From an uncultured Alphaproteobacteria bacterium (GTDB lineage Bacteria; Pseudomonadota; Alphaproteobacteria; Caulobacterales; Parvularculaceae), in the NCBI GenBank assembly GCA_938003575.1, contig CALKYG010000041.1, positions 1 through 25,807 on the forward strand: a DNA stretch of 25,807 bases, read 5' to 3'. Below, piece by piece: positions 8,067 through 17,107 of the stretch (position 1 is its first letter; each line of letters opens with the position of its first letter). The notes beneath the pieces are model-generated. The model worked only from the letters and a program-made list of their open reading frames with translations. It searched no databases and had not been told where the DNA came from. Both the position numbers and the translations under genes were made by a program.

Positions 8067-9230
8067 TTAAACGGACGAGCGGCCGGATTCCGTCGCTGTC
8101 CGCAGATTTTCCCGGAATACGGCGGCGAGACGGCTCTCCGCCGTTTCGTGAAGGCGTGCGGCGGCCTTGCCGGACGCGGGGGTCGCGGCCTCAAGCGGAC
8201 GGCCGAGCGCCGCAACGGCCATTTCCGCAAAGGCGACAACCCGCCGCAGCCGCGGGGAAAACGCGGATGACGTGATCCGGCCCACCGCCTCGCCTCTGGA
8301 AGAGATCGCGGCGCCCGTTTCAACCCGATCGCAGTCGATCGAAAGGACCACCAGATACCGGCCGGCGCCGCTTGCCGACTTCATCGCCCTGCGGCCGTTG
8401 AACCAGGCGCGGTTCGGCGGGGCGAGATGCGGGAGGCCGATCTCGTCAGGCGTCATGCGGACGCTCCCGCCGCCGGAAACATCCGCACTGTGAAAATCGA
8501 CGCCAACGCGCGGAACGCCGCCTTCAATACGAAGGATCTCGAGCGCATCGACGCCGGCGGCCGGCAAGGGACGCTTGCGGCGGAGCCGTTCCCAGATCAC
8601 CAGCGCGTCTTCGCCCGGGCACATGATTTCAACGCCCGGCGCTGCGCCGAAGGACAATGGACGAATAGCGAGTTCGACGCCGCGAACGCGCCCCTGCGCA
8701 GTCGCGTCCGCCGACAAAAGATCAATCCCGGCCGCCGACGCCGCGTCGCGCGCACGCGGCCCGGCAAGCCCGATCGCCGCGACCATCGCGCCGACATTGA
8801 GCGCTTCGGCGTTGAAGCCTCGCACGGCAAGCTGCAGGCGGCGGTCGACCGGCGTCGCCGTCGACAGCAGGAAGAGGTCGCCGGAAAGGCGAGTCACGTC
8901 CGCGAAATCGACGACATAACCCTCCGCATCAAGAATTAGTCCGCGCGCGCCCTCGCCGACCGCGATTTCGCCGACCGGCGTCGTCGTCAGCCGCGCAAGC
9001 GCGATCGACGCATCCGGCCCGCGCAGGGTGTAGCGCCGCATCGGTCCGAGATCGACGAGCGCCGCCTCCTCGCTGGCGGCGCCGTATTCATCCTCAACGG
9101 ACGTATAAACGCGCGCAGCGGCGAAGCCGTTGATCGAAGTCCAGCTGTTTGTCGATGAAAGGCCGGCCGCCGCCGCGTAAAGCGGCGTGGCGCGCGGTTC
9201 CGCAGCATCGTCGCTCGCCGGAAAGTGCAT
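8067..9230 (-). CDS. GcvT-like aminomethyltransferase/folate-binding family protein
   Basis: A 387-aa protein of the GcvT/YgfZ/DmdA superfamily, whose members use tetrahydrofolate as one-carbon acceptor or regulator. Family landmarks are the N-terminal TPLYAAAAGL, ALVDLGPMRRYTLRGPDA (matching the 'DVSHMGQ...GPDA' region of GcvT), GLILDAEGYVVDFADV, and IEGGVPRVGVDF (matching the 'EAGMRLYGQD' region). The length is close to GcvT (about 365-375 aa). It is not next to gcvH or gcvP but follows two FAD-oxidoreductase-like genes, only 3 bases after the second. That suggests oxidation of a methylated or aminomethyl substrate with one-carbon capture, as in sarcosine or dimethylglycine dehydrogenases. 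The substrate is unknown, and a true glycine-cleavage role is unlikely from context. Confidence 0.72.
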   Translation of the reverse strand: MHFPASDDAAEPRATPLYAAAAGLSSTNSWTSINGFAAARVYTSVEDEYGAASEEAALVDLGPMRRYTLRGPDASIALARLTTTPVGEIAVGEGARGLILDAEGYVVDFADVTRLSGDLFLLSTATPVDRRLQLAVRGFNAEALNVGAMVAAIGLAGPRARDAASAAGIDLLSADATAQGRVRGVELAIRPLSFGAAPGVEIMCPGEDALVIWERLRRKRPLPAAGVDALEILRIEGGVPRVGVDFHSADVSGGGSVRMTPDEIGLPHLAPPNRAWFNGRRAMKSASGAGRYLVVLSIDCDRVETGAAISSRGEAVGRITSSAFSPRLRRVVAFAEMAVAALGRPLEAATPASGKAAARLHETAESRLAAVFRENLRTATESGRSSV

Positions 9231-9233
9231 GGC

Positions 9234-10709
9234 TTACCCGCCCTTCCTGAAATAGTCGCGCGCGCGGTCGGCGGCGCGCCGTCCGGCCGACAGACTGACC
9301 CCGCCGCCGACGAGCGCCTCCGGCCCGCAGAAAAAATAGCCTTCAAGGCCGGACGCGCCCGTCAGCCTGGCGCGGCGTTCAAAACAGGCCGCGACCGGCG
9401 GGGCGGCGGGCTCAGGATCCTCCAAATCAACCGCCGCGATCTCGGCGCGGCCCGCCATTCGCGCGAATATCGCGCGCGCCGCGTCAATGAGCGACTGTCT
9501 CCACGCCTCGTCGGAAAGCGAGCGATCGGCGACAGGATGGATCTTGAGCGTCGCCGTCGAACAGCCTTGCGGCGCGAGCGAGGAATCGAACGCGCTTGGA
9601 AATATGAGTTCGGCGATCGCGTTGTGCGGCGTCTGTCCGAGACGCGCGGCCCGATAGGCATGTTCAATTTCAATCGGCGCCGGCGCCAGAAGAAAGCGCC
9701 GGGCGAGATTATCGCGGACAGGCGCATCCGCGACCGGGCCGTTGACGGCGAGGTGCGCGCGGATCGCAGAGATCCTCGGCGCCGCGATATCGAGCGCGCG
9801 CGTGAATTCAATATCGAGCCGGGAACGGCCGACGAAATCAATGAAAGTTTCGCGCGCCGAAAGCGCGGATATGATGACGGGTGACCTGATCTGCGCGCCG
9901 TCATCGAATTCGACGCCGGCGACGCGATCCCACTCGACGATGACGCCCTTGACCCGGTCGGTCTGGCGAATCGTCACGCCGGCCGCCTGGCAGGCGCGAC
10001 GAAGCGCGGCGGCGAGGCCGCGGGCGCCGCCTTCGATCGCTGCGACGCCGCCCTGAAGTCCCGCTGTCTCGCCCGCAAGCCGGCGCAGAAAGGCGAGATA
10101 CGTAAAGGGCTCCGCCGGCCGCGCCGCGGACCCGAGCGCGGCTTCAGCGCGAATGAAATCCTCAAGACGCGAGTCGACGAACCGTCCAGCGACAGCGCCG
10201 TCGACAGAAGATGAAACAAGCTCGGCGAGCGCGCCCGGCAGCTTCGGCGGTTCGCCGCCTGCGAACCATTCCGCGAAGCTGCGCGATGTCTTTCGCTCGT
10301 TGTCGTAAAATGCGGCAAAAGCGGCGGCGTCGACATCGGAGAGTGCGGCGACTGATTCCCCGATCAGCGCCGGATCGCCCGGCGCGACGAGGAACGCGCC
10401 GTCATGAAACCGGACTAGCGTCTCAAGCCGGCGCGCCGAATAGGACAGTCCATGACGATAGAGATCGAGCGCGTCGATCACTTTTGAGTCCAGCGTCGCC
10501 GCGATCGGGTCGCCGGCTTCGGCAAAATATCCGGGTGCGAACTCGCGTTTCTCTTTCGTTTTCGCGCCGCTCTTTTCGATGAGCACGACATGAAGGCCCG
10601 CGCGCGCAAGGAGTGCGGCTGACGCAAGGCCGTCAGGAGCGGCGCCAAGAATGACGGCGTCGATGCCGCCTTCGATCCGCGCGCCGCGCCGGGTCATTTC
10701 GTCAGTCAT
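9234..10709 (-). CDS. FAD-dependent oxidoreductase, phytoene-desaturase/PYROXD2-like
   Basis: A 491-aa flavoprotein-like protein. The N-terminal dinucleotide-binding region reads AVILGAAPDGLASAALLARAG, ending at Glu45 in VVLIEK. The middle Gly of GxGxxG is Ala here (G22-A-A-P-D-G27). The following EFAPGYFAEAGDP and LYRHGL stretches, and a C-terminal FFCGPEALVGGGVSLSAGRRAAD (FAD-contacting region), fit the CrtI/PYROXD2 oxidoreductase family. ATG 10709 overlaps the previous gene by 8 bases; a second ATG at 10697 is possible. An upstream extension to 10823 runs inside the preceding gene and encodes Arg-rich shadow sequence. It probably works with its neighbours 10702-11943 and 8067-9230. The substrate is unknown; no carotenoid genes are nearby. 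Confidence 0.8.
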   Translation of the reverse strand: MTDEMTRRGARIEGGIDAVILGAAPDGLASAALLARAGLHVVLIEKSGAKTKEKREFAPGYFAEAGDPIAATLDSKVIDALDLYRHGLSYSARRLETLVRFHDGAFLVAPGDPALIGESVAALSDVDAAAFAAFYDNERKTSRSFAEWFAGGEPPKLPGALAELVSSSVDGAVAGRFVDSRLEDFIRAEAALGSAARPAEPFTYLAFLRRLAGETAGLQGGVAAIEGGARGLAAALRRACQAAGVTIRQTDRVKGVIVEWDRVAGVEFDDGAQIRSPVIISALSARETFIDFVGRSRLDIEFTRALDIAAPRISAIRAHLAVNGPVADAPVRDNLARRFLLAPAPIEIEHAYRAARLGQTPHNAIAELIFPSAFDSSLAPQGCSTATLKIHPVADRSLSDEAWRQSLIDAARAIFARMAGRAEIAAVDLEDPEPAAPPVAACFERRARLTGASGLEGYFFCGPEALVGGGVSLSAGRRAADRARDYFRKGG

Positions 10710-11943
10710 GGCGGATAAGCTCCAGCGCAAGCGACGCCGCGGCGCCGACCGGATCCGCTGACGGCGCCGGCGCGTCCAGCGCCGGCATGTCGAAGGAGCG
10801 CCGCGCAAGGCCGCCCGCAGCATCGACGCCGACGGAAACGTCGATTTCGCGCGGCGATCCGACCGGAACGCCGAGCGCTTTGGCGATCACATCCGCAGCG
10901 CGGCGCCCGAGAATCTGTTTGTCCTGACCCGTCCATTCGCGGCCGGCGCCGCCTTCGGAAAGCCGCGCCGGACAGAATGGCGCACGCGCCAGGATCTCCT
11001 TTCCGAAAATTTCGAAGGACAGGAACGGCTCCTCCGCGATGACCCCGTCGATCATCTCGTCGCGCGCCCTTGCGATGGCGGCGCGGTCGCCCGCCGCAAA
11101 ACAGAGGCCGCCATGCGCATGCGCCGCCGCGGGCAGCCGCTTGTCGAAACGCAGCCGGATGACAGCTTCAGCGCCCGCCCGGCGGACAAGCGGCGAACCG
11201 TTGCATGCGACGAGCAAGCCCGCCGCTTCCGCCAAAAGCGCGGATGACGCCATCGCCCGCCGCGCGCGAATCTCCCGGCCGCTGTCTGAAATCGCTTTCC
11301 AGCTTTTTCCGTCCGCGCAAAGGAGAGCGTTCAGCCGGCCGTTGGTGTGATCAACGGCGGCACCCGCGGCGGCGTCGGCGAGCGCTTCAAACAGGGAGCG
11401 CGCGTCGATGCGGCGGCGTCCGCTCTCGCCGAGGCTTGCGAGCGCAGCGGCGGAGCCGGCCTCGTCGCCGGCGAGCCCGAACGGCGCAACGCAGGATGCG
11501 ATAACATGCGTCTTCAGAAGTTCGTCTGAAAAATAGTCGTCGAGAACCGCGTTGGCGGAGAGAAACCGGTCGGGCGACGACGCAGGGCGATCGTCCGCGC
11601 CTTTCATGGACGCCGCGAAAGCGGGCCACAAATGTTCAAGGACGCTGTCACGCCGCCCCAGCTCTTCTCCGGTGCGCGCCGGATCGCCGGTCGTCGTCAA
11701 CGCTTCTCCCGCGGCAAGGGTCGTCTGCGCGCCGCGCGCCTCGGGACGCAGATCCCGCAAATGAAGGTCGAGCAGGCGCCAGACGAAATTCGGCGGCTCC
11801 GGCGTCTTTCCGGCGGGCGGCGCCTCGCCGCCTGTCGCGATCAGCGAAACCGTCGCGCCGCTTTTCGCGGCGCAGGCCGCGGCGGCGAAGCCGGCCGCAT
11901 CGGCGCCGATCACAAGGAGATCGAAGATCGTGCGCGCGTTCAT
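10702..11943 (-). CDS. Degenerate FAD-oxidoreductase-like protein, partner of the 9234-10709 product
   Basis: A 413-aa protein that starts with a Rossmann-like segment, DLLVIGADAAGFAAAACAAKSG. The middle glycine of GxGxxG is Asp (G13-A-D-A-A-G18), and the acidic residue normally ending the second strand is absent (VSLIATGG). A mid-protein stretch (SLFEALADAAAGAAV, then GREIRARRAMASSALLAEAAG) parallels the equivalent part of the downstream CrtI/PYROXD2-like protein. The two therefore look like diverged tandem paralogues. FAD binding may be weakened or lost, so a scaffold or heterodimer role is possible (inference). Its ATG overlaps the glnE stop (ATGA, 4 bases) and its end overlaps the next gene by 8 bases. 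Confidence 0.62.
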   Translation of the reverse strand: MNARTIFDLLVIGADAAGFAAAACAAKSGATVSLIATGGEAPPAGKTPEPPNFVWRLLDLHLRDLRPEARGAQTTLAAGEALTTTGDPARTGEELGRRDSVLEHLWPAFAASMKGADDRPASSPDRFLSANAVLDDYFSDELLKTHVIASCVAPFGLAGDEAGSAAALASLGESGRRRIDARSLFEALADAAAGAAVDHTNGRLNALLCADGKSWKAISDSGREIRARRAMASSALLAEAAGLLVACNGSPLVRRAGAEAVIRLRFDKRLPAAAHAHGGLCFAAGDRAAIARARDEMIDGVIAEEPFLSFEIFGKEILARAPFCPARLSEGGAGREWTGQDKQILGRRAADVIAKALGVPVGSPREIDVSVGVDAAGGLARRSFDMPALDAPAPSADPVGAAASLALELIRHD

Positions 11944-14852
11944 GAATCGCCGCCTTCAGCGGCGGCGAGCACGATCGCCTCATACACGTCGCGCACCTCG
12001 CGCTGCATTTCGACAAGCTTCGTCTCCGCTTCCTCAACGGTGTCGACGTCGAAGACCGGCGCGACCAGGCGGCGAAGCTCGTCGCCCGCCGCGCCCGGCG
12101 CGAAAACGCCGCCGGTCGCGGCGCGGCTGATCTGCTGCAGCGTTTCAAATGCGCGATGGGCGCCGCCGAGAATTTCCGCGCGCGCCGGGTCGATCGCTCC
12201 CGCTCGCACCAGTGCGCTGATCATCGACGCCATGTCCCGCCGCCCGTTCGCCTCGACGGCGCAAGCATGGGTGAGCAATAGATACTGAACCGTGAAGTCG
12301 ATTTCGACAAATCCGCCGACAGCGTTCTTGAGGTCCCAGGGGCTGACGGCCGGTTTGGCCGCTTTCCACCGTTCACGCATCTCGACGACATCGGCGGCGA
12401 TTTTTCCGGGCGATCGCCGGCGCCTGAGGACGCCCGCTATCTCATCTTCGATCGCAGCGCCAAGCTTGCGGTCGCCCGCAATGACGCGCGCCTTGGTGAG
12501 CGCCATCATCTCCCAGGTCCATGCGTCGCGTTCGTAATATTTCCGGAACGCGGAAAGGCTGACCGCCGCCGGCCCTTTCGAACCGGAAGGACGCAACTGC
12601 ATGTCGACGTCGTAAAGGGCCCCTTCCTCCGTCGGCGTCGTCACGGCCGACACATAGCGCCTGACGAAGCGTCCGAAATAAGTGACCGCGTCAAGCGCCG
12701 ACGCGCCGGAGGCGCGCGCTTCCTCGCCCGCGCTGTAGATGAACATCAGATCGACGTCGGACGCCGCCGTCATCGAACGGGCGCCGAGGCGGCCGAGCGC
12801 GACAACCGCAAGCTCCCCGTCAATCGCGCCGTAAAGGCGCTCTGTCTCCTCGCGCGCGACGTCAAGCAGCGCGGCGAGTGAAGCCTCGGCGATCATGGTG
12901 AAACGCGCCGACGCCGATTCTGTTGAAATCAGGTCAACCAGCAATTGCGCGGCGACGGAGAACGATTCCTCCGACGCCCAGCGCCGCACGGCGCTCAACG
13001 CCATTTCATAGCCGTCGGCTGCGGCGAGGCGCACCGCGAGCTTTCCGTCCAGCGTTTCGCGCGCAGGCTCCGGGTCCGGCCAACGCGACTCGATCAGCGC
13101 CTCGGCGAGATATGCGCGTTTTGCAACTTCGCGCGCCAGAAACGGCGAGACGGTCATGATGCGGATGAGCCGCTCGAAAACGTCCGGCCTGTTCAGAAAC
13201 AAGGAGAAGATCTGCACCCCGGCCGGAAGCCCGCGCAGGAATCCGTCGAACGCGGCGAACGCCTCGTCCGGCGCCGCCGCGCGCGACAAGGCCGTGATCA
13301 GCTGCGGCGTCACCTTGGCGAGCACGGCGCGCGATTTCGGACTTCGCGTCGCCCGCGTTTCGCCGGCGTGCCAGCGGCGGAAAGCATCGGCGACCTGCTC
13401 CGGCCGGCTGAAGCCAAGACGCCTTAGCAAGGCGATCGTATCCGGGTCGTTGTCGACGCCGGTGAAGGTGAGAGCGCCCGCCTGCGGCGGCTGCCGCTCT
13501 TCCGGCCGGAACAGCGGCGTCGTCAACTCATGAGTCGTGCGGAAAGTTTCAAGGAGCCCCGACCGCAAGGCGTCGAGTCCCGGCTCGCCGAGGAACACGG
13601 CGAGGCGCTCGGCCTCCATTTCATTCATCGGTATGCGATGCGTCTGCTCGTCAGCGATCATCTGCAGCCGATGTTCAACCTGACGCAGGCGGCAATAGCA
13701 GCTTTCGAGCGCGGCCCGCGTCGGGTCGGAGACCAGCCCGGCGCCGCAAAGCGCGCGCAACGCGTCGAGCGTCGCGCGCATCCTGAATGCCGGGTTCTTG
13801 CCGCCGCCGATCAGTTGCTGCGCCTGCGCGAAAAACTCGATTTCGCGGATGCCGCCGAGGCCGCGCTTTAGATCATGGCCGTGGAATTCCGTCTCGCCGG
13901 CGCTTTTCGACGCGTGAATCTGACGCATGACGGCGTAAATTTCCTCGATCGCGGCGAAGTCGAGAAACTTCCGCCAGATAAAGGGCCGCAGTCTTCTGAT
14001 GAAGTCGTCGCCGAGCGGAATGTCGCCCGCCGCCGCGCGCGCCTTGATGAAAGCCGCACGCTCCCAGTTCTGGCCGTAGGATTCGTAATAGGTCTCCGCG
14101 GCGTTGATGGAAACCGCCGCCGCGGAAACGCCGGGATCGGGCCTCAGCCGAAGATCGGTGCGGAAGACGTAACCGTCCGCCGTCTGGTCGCTCAGTCGCG
14201 ACACCATCGCCCGAGTCGCGGCGACCGCGATGCGCTTTGAATCGAGCGGCCCGCCGAGCGCGTCGCTGGCGCTGTCGAAAAGGACGACGAGGTCTATGTC
14301 GCTCGAATAATTCAGTTCATCGGCGCCGTGCTTTCCCATTGCGATTACGGTGACGCCTGAATCTTCTTCCGGACTTTCCGCGTTCCTTTCGCGAAAGCCG
14401 AGACGCTGCGCCTGCCGCAGCGCCATGCGAAGCGCGGCGCCGACCGAGGCGTCGGCGAATTTGGATAACGCCGCCGCCGCCGCCATTGTCGTCCATGCGC
14501 CGGAAATTTCCGCCAGCGCGATCGACAGGGCCGCGTCCGCCTTGGCCCGGCGCAGCGCTTTCATCTGGACGCCCTGATCCATTTCATCCGCCGCGCGCCA
14601 CGCCGCCGCAACGGCGCGGGAGAGGTTCGCTTCAGGAGGGGACGTCAGGACAAGGCGGGCGGTTTCCGGATCGCGAATGATGAGGCGGGAAAGATAGGGC
14701 GAGCAGCCCGCGACGCCGGCGACAAGGTCCGCAGCCGGCGCGTCGCGCCCGATCGCCTCGAGCGCGCGATCTCCGGCGGGCCGGTCGAACGGAATCGGGA
14801 CGAACTTCACGAGCGAGGAAAGCGGAACGCCGGCTGTCATCGGGCTGCTCAT
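11940..14852 (-). CDS. glnE: Bifunctional glutamine synthetase adenylyltransferase/deadenylyltransferase
   Basis: Adds AMP to, or removes it from, a tyrosine of glutamine synthetase according to PII and glutamine signals, tuning nitrogen assimilation. The 970-aa length fits GlnE. Two nucleotidyltransferase domains are visible. The first has GKHGADELNYSSDIDLV, with metal-binding Asp185 and Asp187. The second has LGRLGARSMTAASDVDLMFIY, with Asp699 and Asp701. Other GlnE signatures are GLGGIREIEFFAQ, the RLRQVEHRLQM helix, VDMQLRPSGSKGP and the C-terminal PWDLKNAVGGFVEIDF. ATG 14852 has GGAG 9 bases upstream. It follows the sensor kinase gene by 33 bases and overlaps the next gene by 4. Confidence 0.96.
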   Translation of the reverse strand: MSSPMTAGVPLSSLVKFVPIPFDRPAGDRALEAIGRDAPAADLVAGVAGCSPYLSRLIIRDPETARLVLTSPPEANLSRAVAAAWRAADEMDQGVQMKALRRAKADAALSIALAEISGAWTTMAAAAALSKFADASVGAALRMALRQAQRLGFRERNAESPEEDSGVTVIAMGKHGADELNYSSDIDLVVLFDSASDALGGPLDSKRIAVAATRAMVSRLSDQTADGYVFRTDLRLRPDPGVSAAAVSINAAETYYESYGQNWERAAFIKARAAAGDIPLGDDFIRRLRPFIWRKFLDFAAIEEIYAVMRQIHASKSAGETEFHGHDLKRGLGGIREIEFFAQAQQLIGGGKNPAFRMRATLDALRALCGAGLVSDPTRAALESCYCRLRQVEHRLQMIADEQTHRIPMNEMEAERLAVFLGEPGLDALRSGLLETFRTTHELTTPLFRPEERQPPQAGALTFTGVDNDPDTIALLRRLGFSRPEQVADAFRRWHAGETRATRSPKSRAVLAKVTPQLITALSRAAAPDEAFAAFDGFLRGLPAGVQIFSLFLNRPDVFERLIRIMTVSPFLAREVAKRAYLAEALIESRWPDPEPARETLDGKLAVRLAAADGYEMALSAVRRWASEESFSVAAQLLVDLISTESASARFTMIAEASLAALLDVAREETERLYGAIDGELAVVALGRLGARSMTAASDVDLMFIYSAGEEARASGASALDAVTYFGRFVRRYVSAVTTPTEEGALYDVDMQLRPSGSKGPAAVSLSAFRKYYERDAWTWEMMALTKARVIAGDRKLGAAIEDEIAGVLRRRRSPGKIAADVVEMRERWKAAKPAVSPWDLKNAVGGFVEIDFTVQYLLLTHACAVEANGRRDMASMISALVRAGAIDPARAEILGGAHRAFETLQQISRAATGGVFAPGAAGDELRRLVAPVFDVDTVEEAETKLVEMQREVRDVYEAIVLAAAEGGDS

Positions 14853-14885
14853 ACGCGCGATCTCCGCAACCTGACAAACAAGGCG

Positions 14886-16310
14886 TCACCCACGGTCGAA
14901 GGACGGAACGGCGATCGTCACCTTCAGGCCGCGCCGTTCGGGGTTCGACGAGGAGTCGCCGAGCGAGATCGAACCCCGGTGCGCGCGGGCGATCGCCGAC
15001 ACCAGCGAAAGGCCGAGGCCGGACCCCGGCGTCGTCCGGCTCTGCTCAAGGCGGACAAACCGCTTCAACACGCTGTCGCGTTCGTTTTCCGGAACGCCGG
15101 GTCCGTCGTCGAGCACCGACAGGAGAACGCGATTGTCCGATCCCTTTCGAATGTCGATCCTGATCGTCGTGCCGCCGACAGCGTATTTCAGCGCGTTGTC
15201 AAGCAGGTTTGCGAGCGCCTGGCTGATCAACGCACGCGAACCGCGCACCGGCGGCGCCGGCGCGGTCTTGAGTTGCAGCACGAAGCCCGCATCCTGCGCG
15301 GCCGGCTCGTAAAGCTCGACCATCTCCTGCGCAATGGCGACGAGGTCGACAGCCTCCATCTGCCCGGCGCCCTCGCCGGATTCGATGCGCGCGATCGACA
15401 GAAGCGCATTGAAGGTCGTGATCATTCCCTCAGCGTCTTCGAGGGTTGCGCGCAAGGCTTCCTCCTTCTCTGAAGGGCCGGCCTTAAGCGCCTCATTCAG
15501 TCGGCCGCGGATGCGGTTCAACGGCGAACGAAGATCATGAGCGATATTGTCCGACACTTCGCGCATGCCGCCCATCAGCCGCTCGATCTGGTCGAGCATG
15601 GCGTTGAGATTGACGGCGAGATTGTCGATCTCGTCATTGACGCCGGTGACCGCGATCCGCTTCGACAGATCGCCGCCGCGGATGGCGCGCGCCGTCCGGT
15701 TCACCGAGTCCACCCGCATCAGCAGCGTGCGGGAGAAAATCAGTCCCATGATGATGCCGAGTCCGATCGTCGCTGCGCCGATGCGCGTCATCAGCGACTG
15801 GCTGCGCTTCCTGAGCGATTCCCGCGTTGAGATGTCGCGCGCGACGAAAACGAGAAACGAGGTTTCGGATTCCGGACTCGCCTTGAATCGACGGATTTTT
15901 CCGCGCGCCTCGCGCGTTTCGGTGCCGATCTCGCGCCCGGCGGCGTCGAGGCGCGGCCGTTCAAACGTGAAGTTGAAGAACCCTTCGCCCGCCGACAGCG
16001 CTTCGGGCGGCAGCGCCGACAGGTTGCCGGAAAGAACCGCGCCGGACGGCGCGCCAATCAGCATGTAAAGGCCGTCGTCGCGCCAGGCCGCGCGTTCGCG
16101 CACGACGCGGCGCAGCACGCCCGCGCCTTCTCCGGAGAAAACTTCAGCGAGGACCTGTATTTCCTGATCCAGGATCGCGTCAGTCTGCTTCGAGACCTCG
16201 CCGAAAGTCGACTGATAGAAAAGATAGCCGAGCAGCGCGACCGCCACCGCGAATACGACGACGTAAACGATCGTAAACCGGAAAGTCGTCGTTCGCAGGA
16301 GGCGGAGCAT
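14886..16310 (-). CDS. HAMP-containing sensor histidine kinase (EnvZ/QseC-like)
   Basis: A 474-aa inner-membrane kinase. The first membrane segment is at about residues 12-32 and the second at about 174-194, flanking a 140-residue periplasmic sensor of unrecognised fold. HAMP covers about 195-247. The phosphoacceptor is His258 in NIAHDLRSPLNRIRG. The ATPase domain has NLLDNALKYA, DDGPGVP and GSGLGLSLV. It lies 91 bases downstream of its likely partner regulator. The ribosome binding site before ATG 16310 is weak. Neighbouring htrA and the regulator suggest envelope-stress sensing, like CpxA or CzcS-type kinases; the signal itself cannot be read from sequence. Confidence 0.92.
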   Translation of the reverse strand: MLRLLRTTTFRFTIVYVVVFAVAVALLGYLFYQSTFGEVSKQTDAILDQEIQVLAEVFSGEGAGVLRRVVRERAAWRDDGLYMLIGAPSGAVLSGNLSALPPEALSAGEGFFNFTFERPRLDAAGREIGTETREARGKIRRFKASPESETSFLVFVARDISTRESLRKRSQSLMTRIGAATIGLGIIMGLIFSRTLLMRVDSVNRTARAIRGGDLSKRIAVTGVNDEIDNLAVNLNAMLDQIERLMGGMREVSDNIAHDLRSPLNRIRGRLNEALKAGPSEKEEALRATLEDAEGMITTFNALLSIARIESGEGAGQMEAVDLVAIAQEMVELYEPAAQDAGFVLQLKTAPAPPVRGSRALISQALANLLDNALKYAVGGTTIRIDIRKGSDNRVLLSVLDDGPGVPENERDSVLKRFVRLEQSRTTPGSGLGLSLVSAIARAHRGSISLGDSSSNPERRGLKVTIAVPSFDRG

Positions 16311-16342
16311 TTGCGGCCGGTCTGGCGGTTTAAAGTTGCAGG

Positions 16343-16359
16343 CGGGCGGCGGACGCCCG
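16343..16359 (-). other. Hairpin between regulator and kinase genes
   Basis: A perfect 6-bp stem (CGGGCG / CGCCCG) with a 5-base loop lies in the 91-base gap between the response regulator stop and the kinase start. No T tract follows on the transcribed strand, so it is not a standard terminator. Such stems arise easily by chance in this base composition. Confidence 0.25.
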
Positions 16360-16401
16360 GGACCTTGCGCAACCTACAACCCGCCGCGCGCGGTCCACAA
16401 C

Positions 16402-17085
16402 CTATTCCGCATCGTCTATCGTGTAGCCCGCGCCGCGGATCGTCTTCAACAGCGGCTTGTCGAAGTCCTTGTCGATCTTCGACCTGAGGCGCGAGATATG
16501 GACGTCAATGACGTTCGTCTGCGGATCGAAATGATATTCCCAGACGTTTTCGAGCAGCATCGTCCGCGTCACCACCTGGCCGGCGTGGCGCATCAGATAT
16601 TCAAGCAGGCGGAATTCGCGCGGCTGCAAGTCGATCTTCTTGCCGGCGCGGCGAACCGTCCGCGTAATGACGTCGATTTCGAGGTCGGCGACCGCATAGC
16701 GCGTCGTCACCGCCGCCGGCGCCTGGGTGCGCCGCCGCCCGAGCGCCTCGACGCGCGCAAGAAGTTCCGGAAAGGCGTAGGGCTTCACGAGGTAGTCGTC
16801 GCCGCCCGCCTTGAAGCCCTTGACGCGGTCATCGACCTCGCCGAGCGCGGAAAGAAAGAGCGCCGGCGTCTCGTCGCCGTCGGCCCTGCGGCGCGACAGC
16901 AGCGTGACGCCGTCCATTTTCGGCAGCATGCGGTCGATCACATAGGCGTCGTAATCGCCCGCGCCCGCCATGTTGAAGCCGACCTCGCCGTCCAGCGCAT
17001 GATCGACGACATGACCGGCTTCGCGCAGGCCCTTCGACACATGCGCCGCCGCTTCATGGTCGTCTTCGACAACGAGTATTCTCAT
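16402..17085 (-). CDS. OmpR/PhoB-family response regulator
   Basis: A 227-aa DNA-binding regulator. The receiver domain (residues 1-115) has the acidic pair Asp8/Asp9, phosphoacceptor Asp51 in YVIDRMLPKMDG, Ser in place of the usual switch Thr (LFLSALGE), and Lys in DDYLVKPY. The C-terminal winged helix (about 130-225) ends with NVIDVHISRLRSKID and TIRGAGYTI, typical of OmpR-family domains. ATG 17085 is preceded by AGGAAAGG at a good spacing. It lies between htrA (55-base gap holding a strong hairpin) and the HAMP kinase gene, its presumed partner. Likely targets include htrA itself (inference). Confidence 0.95.
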   Translation of the reverse strand: MRILVVEDDHEAAAHVSKGLREAGHVVDHALDGEVGFNMAGAGDYDAYVIDRMLPKMDGVTLLSRRRADGDETPALFLSALGEVDDRVKGFKAGGDDYLVKPYAFPELLARVEALGRRRTQAPAAVTTRYAVADLEIDVITRTVRRAGKKIDLQPREFRLLEYLMRHAGQVVTRTMLLENVWEYHFDPQTNVIDVHISRLRSKIDKDFDKPLLKTIRGAGYTIDDAE

Positions 17086-17107
17086 AAGCCGCCTTTCCTG
17101 CGCAGCG

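Noticed and set aside
7158..8270. 370-codon plus-strand open frame
   Set aside because: It runs antisense across three genes (sigma, EF-hand, end of GcvT-like), each with clear domains, and has no plausible domain of its own.
10709..10823. N-terminal extension of the oxidoreductase to 10823
   Set aside because: The extra 38 codons are Arg-rich, lie inside the preceding gene in another frame and come before a normal dinucleotide-binding N-terminus.
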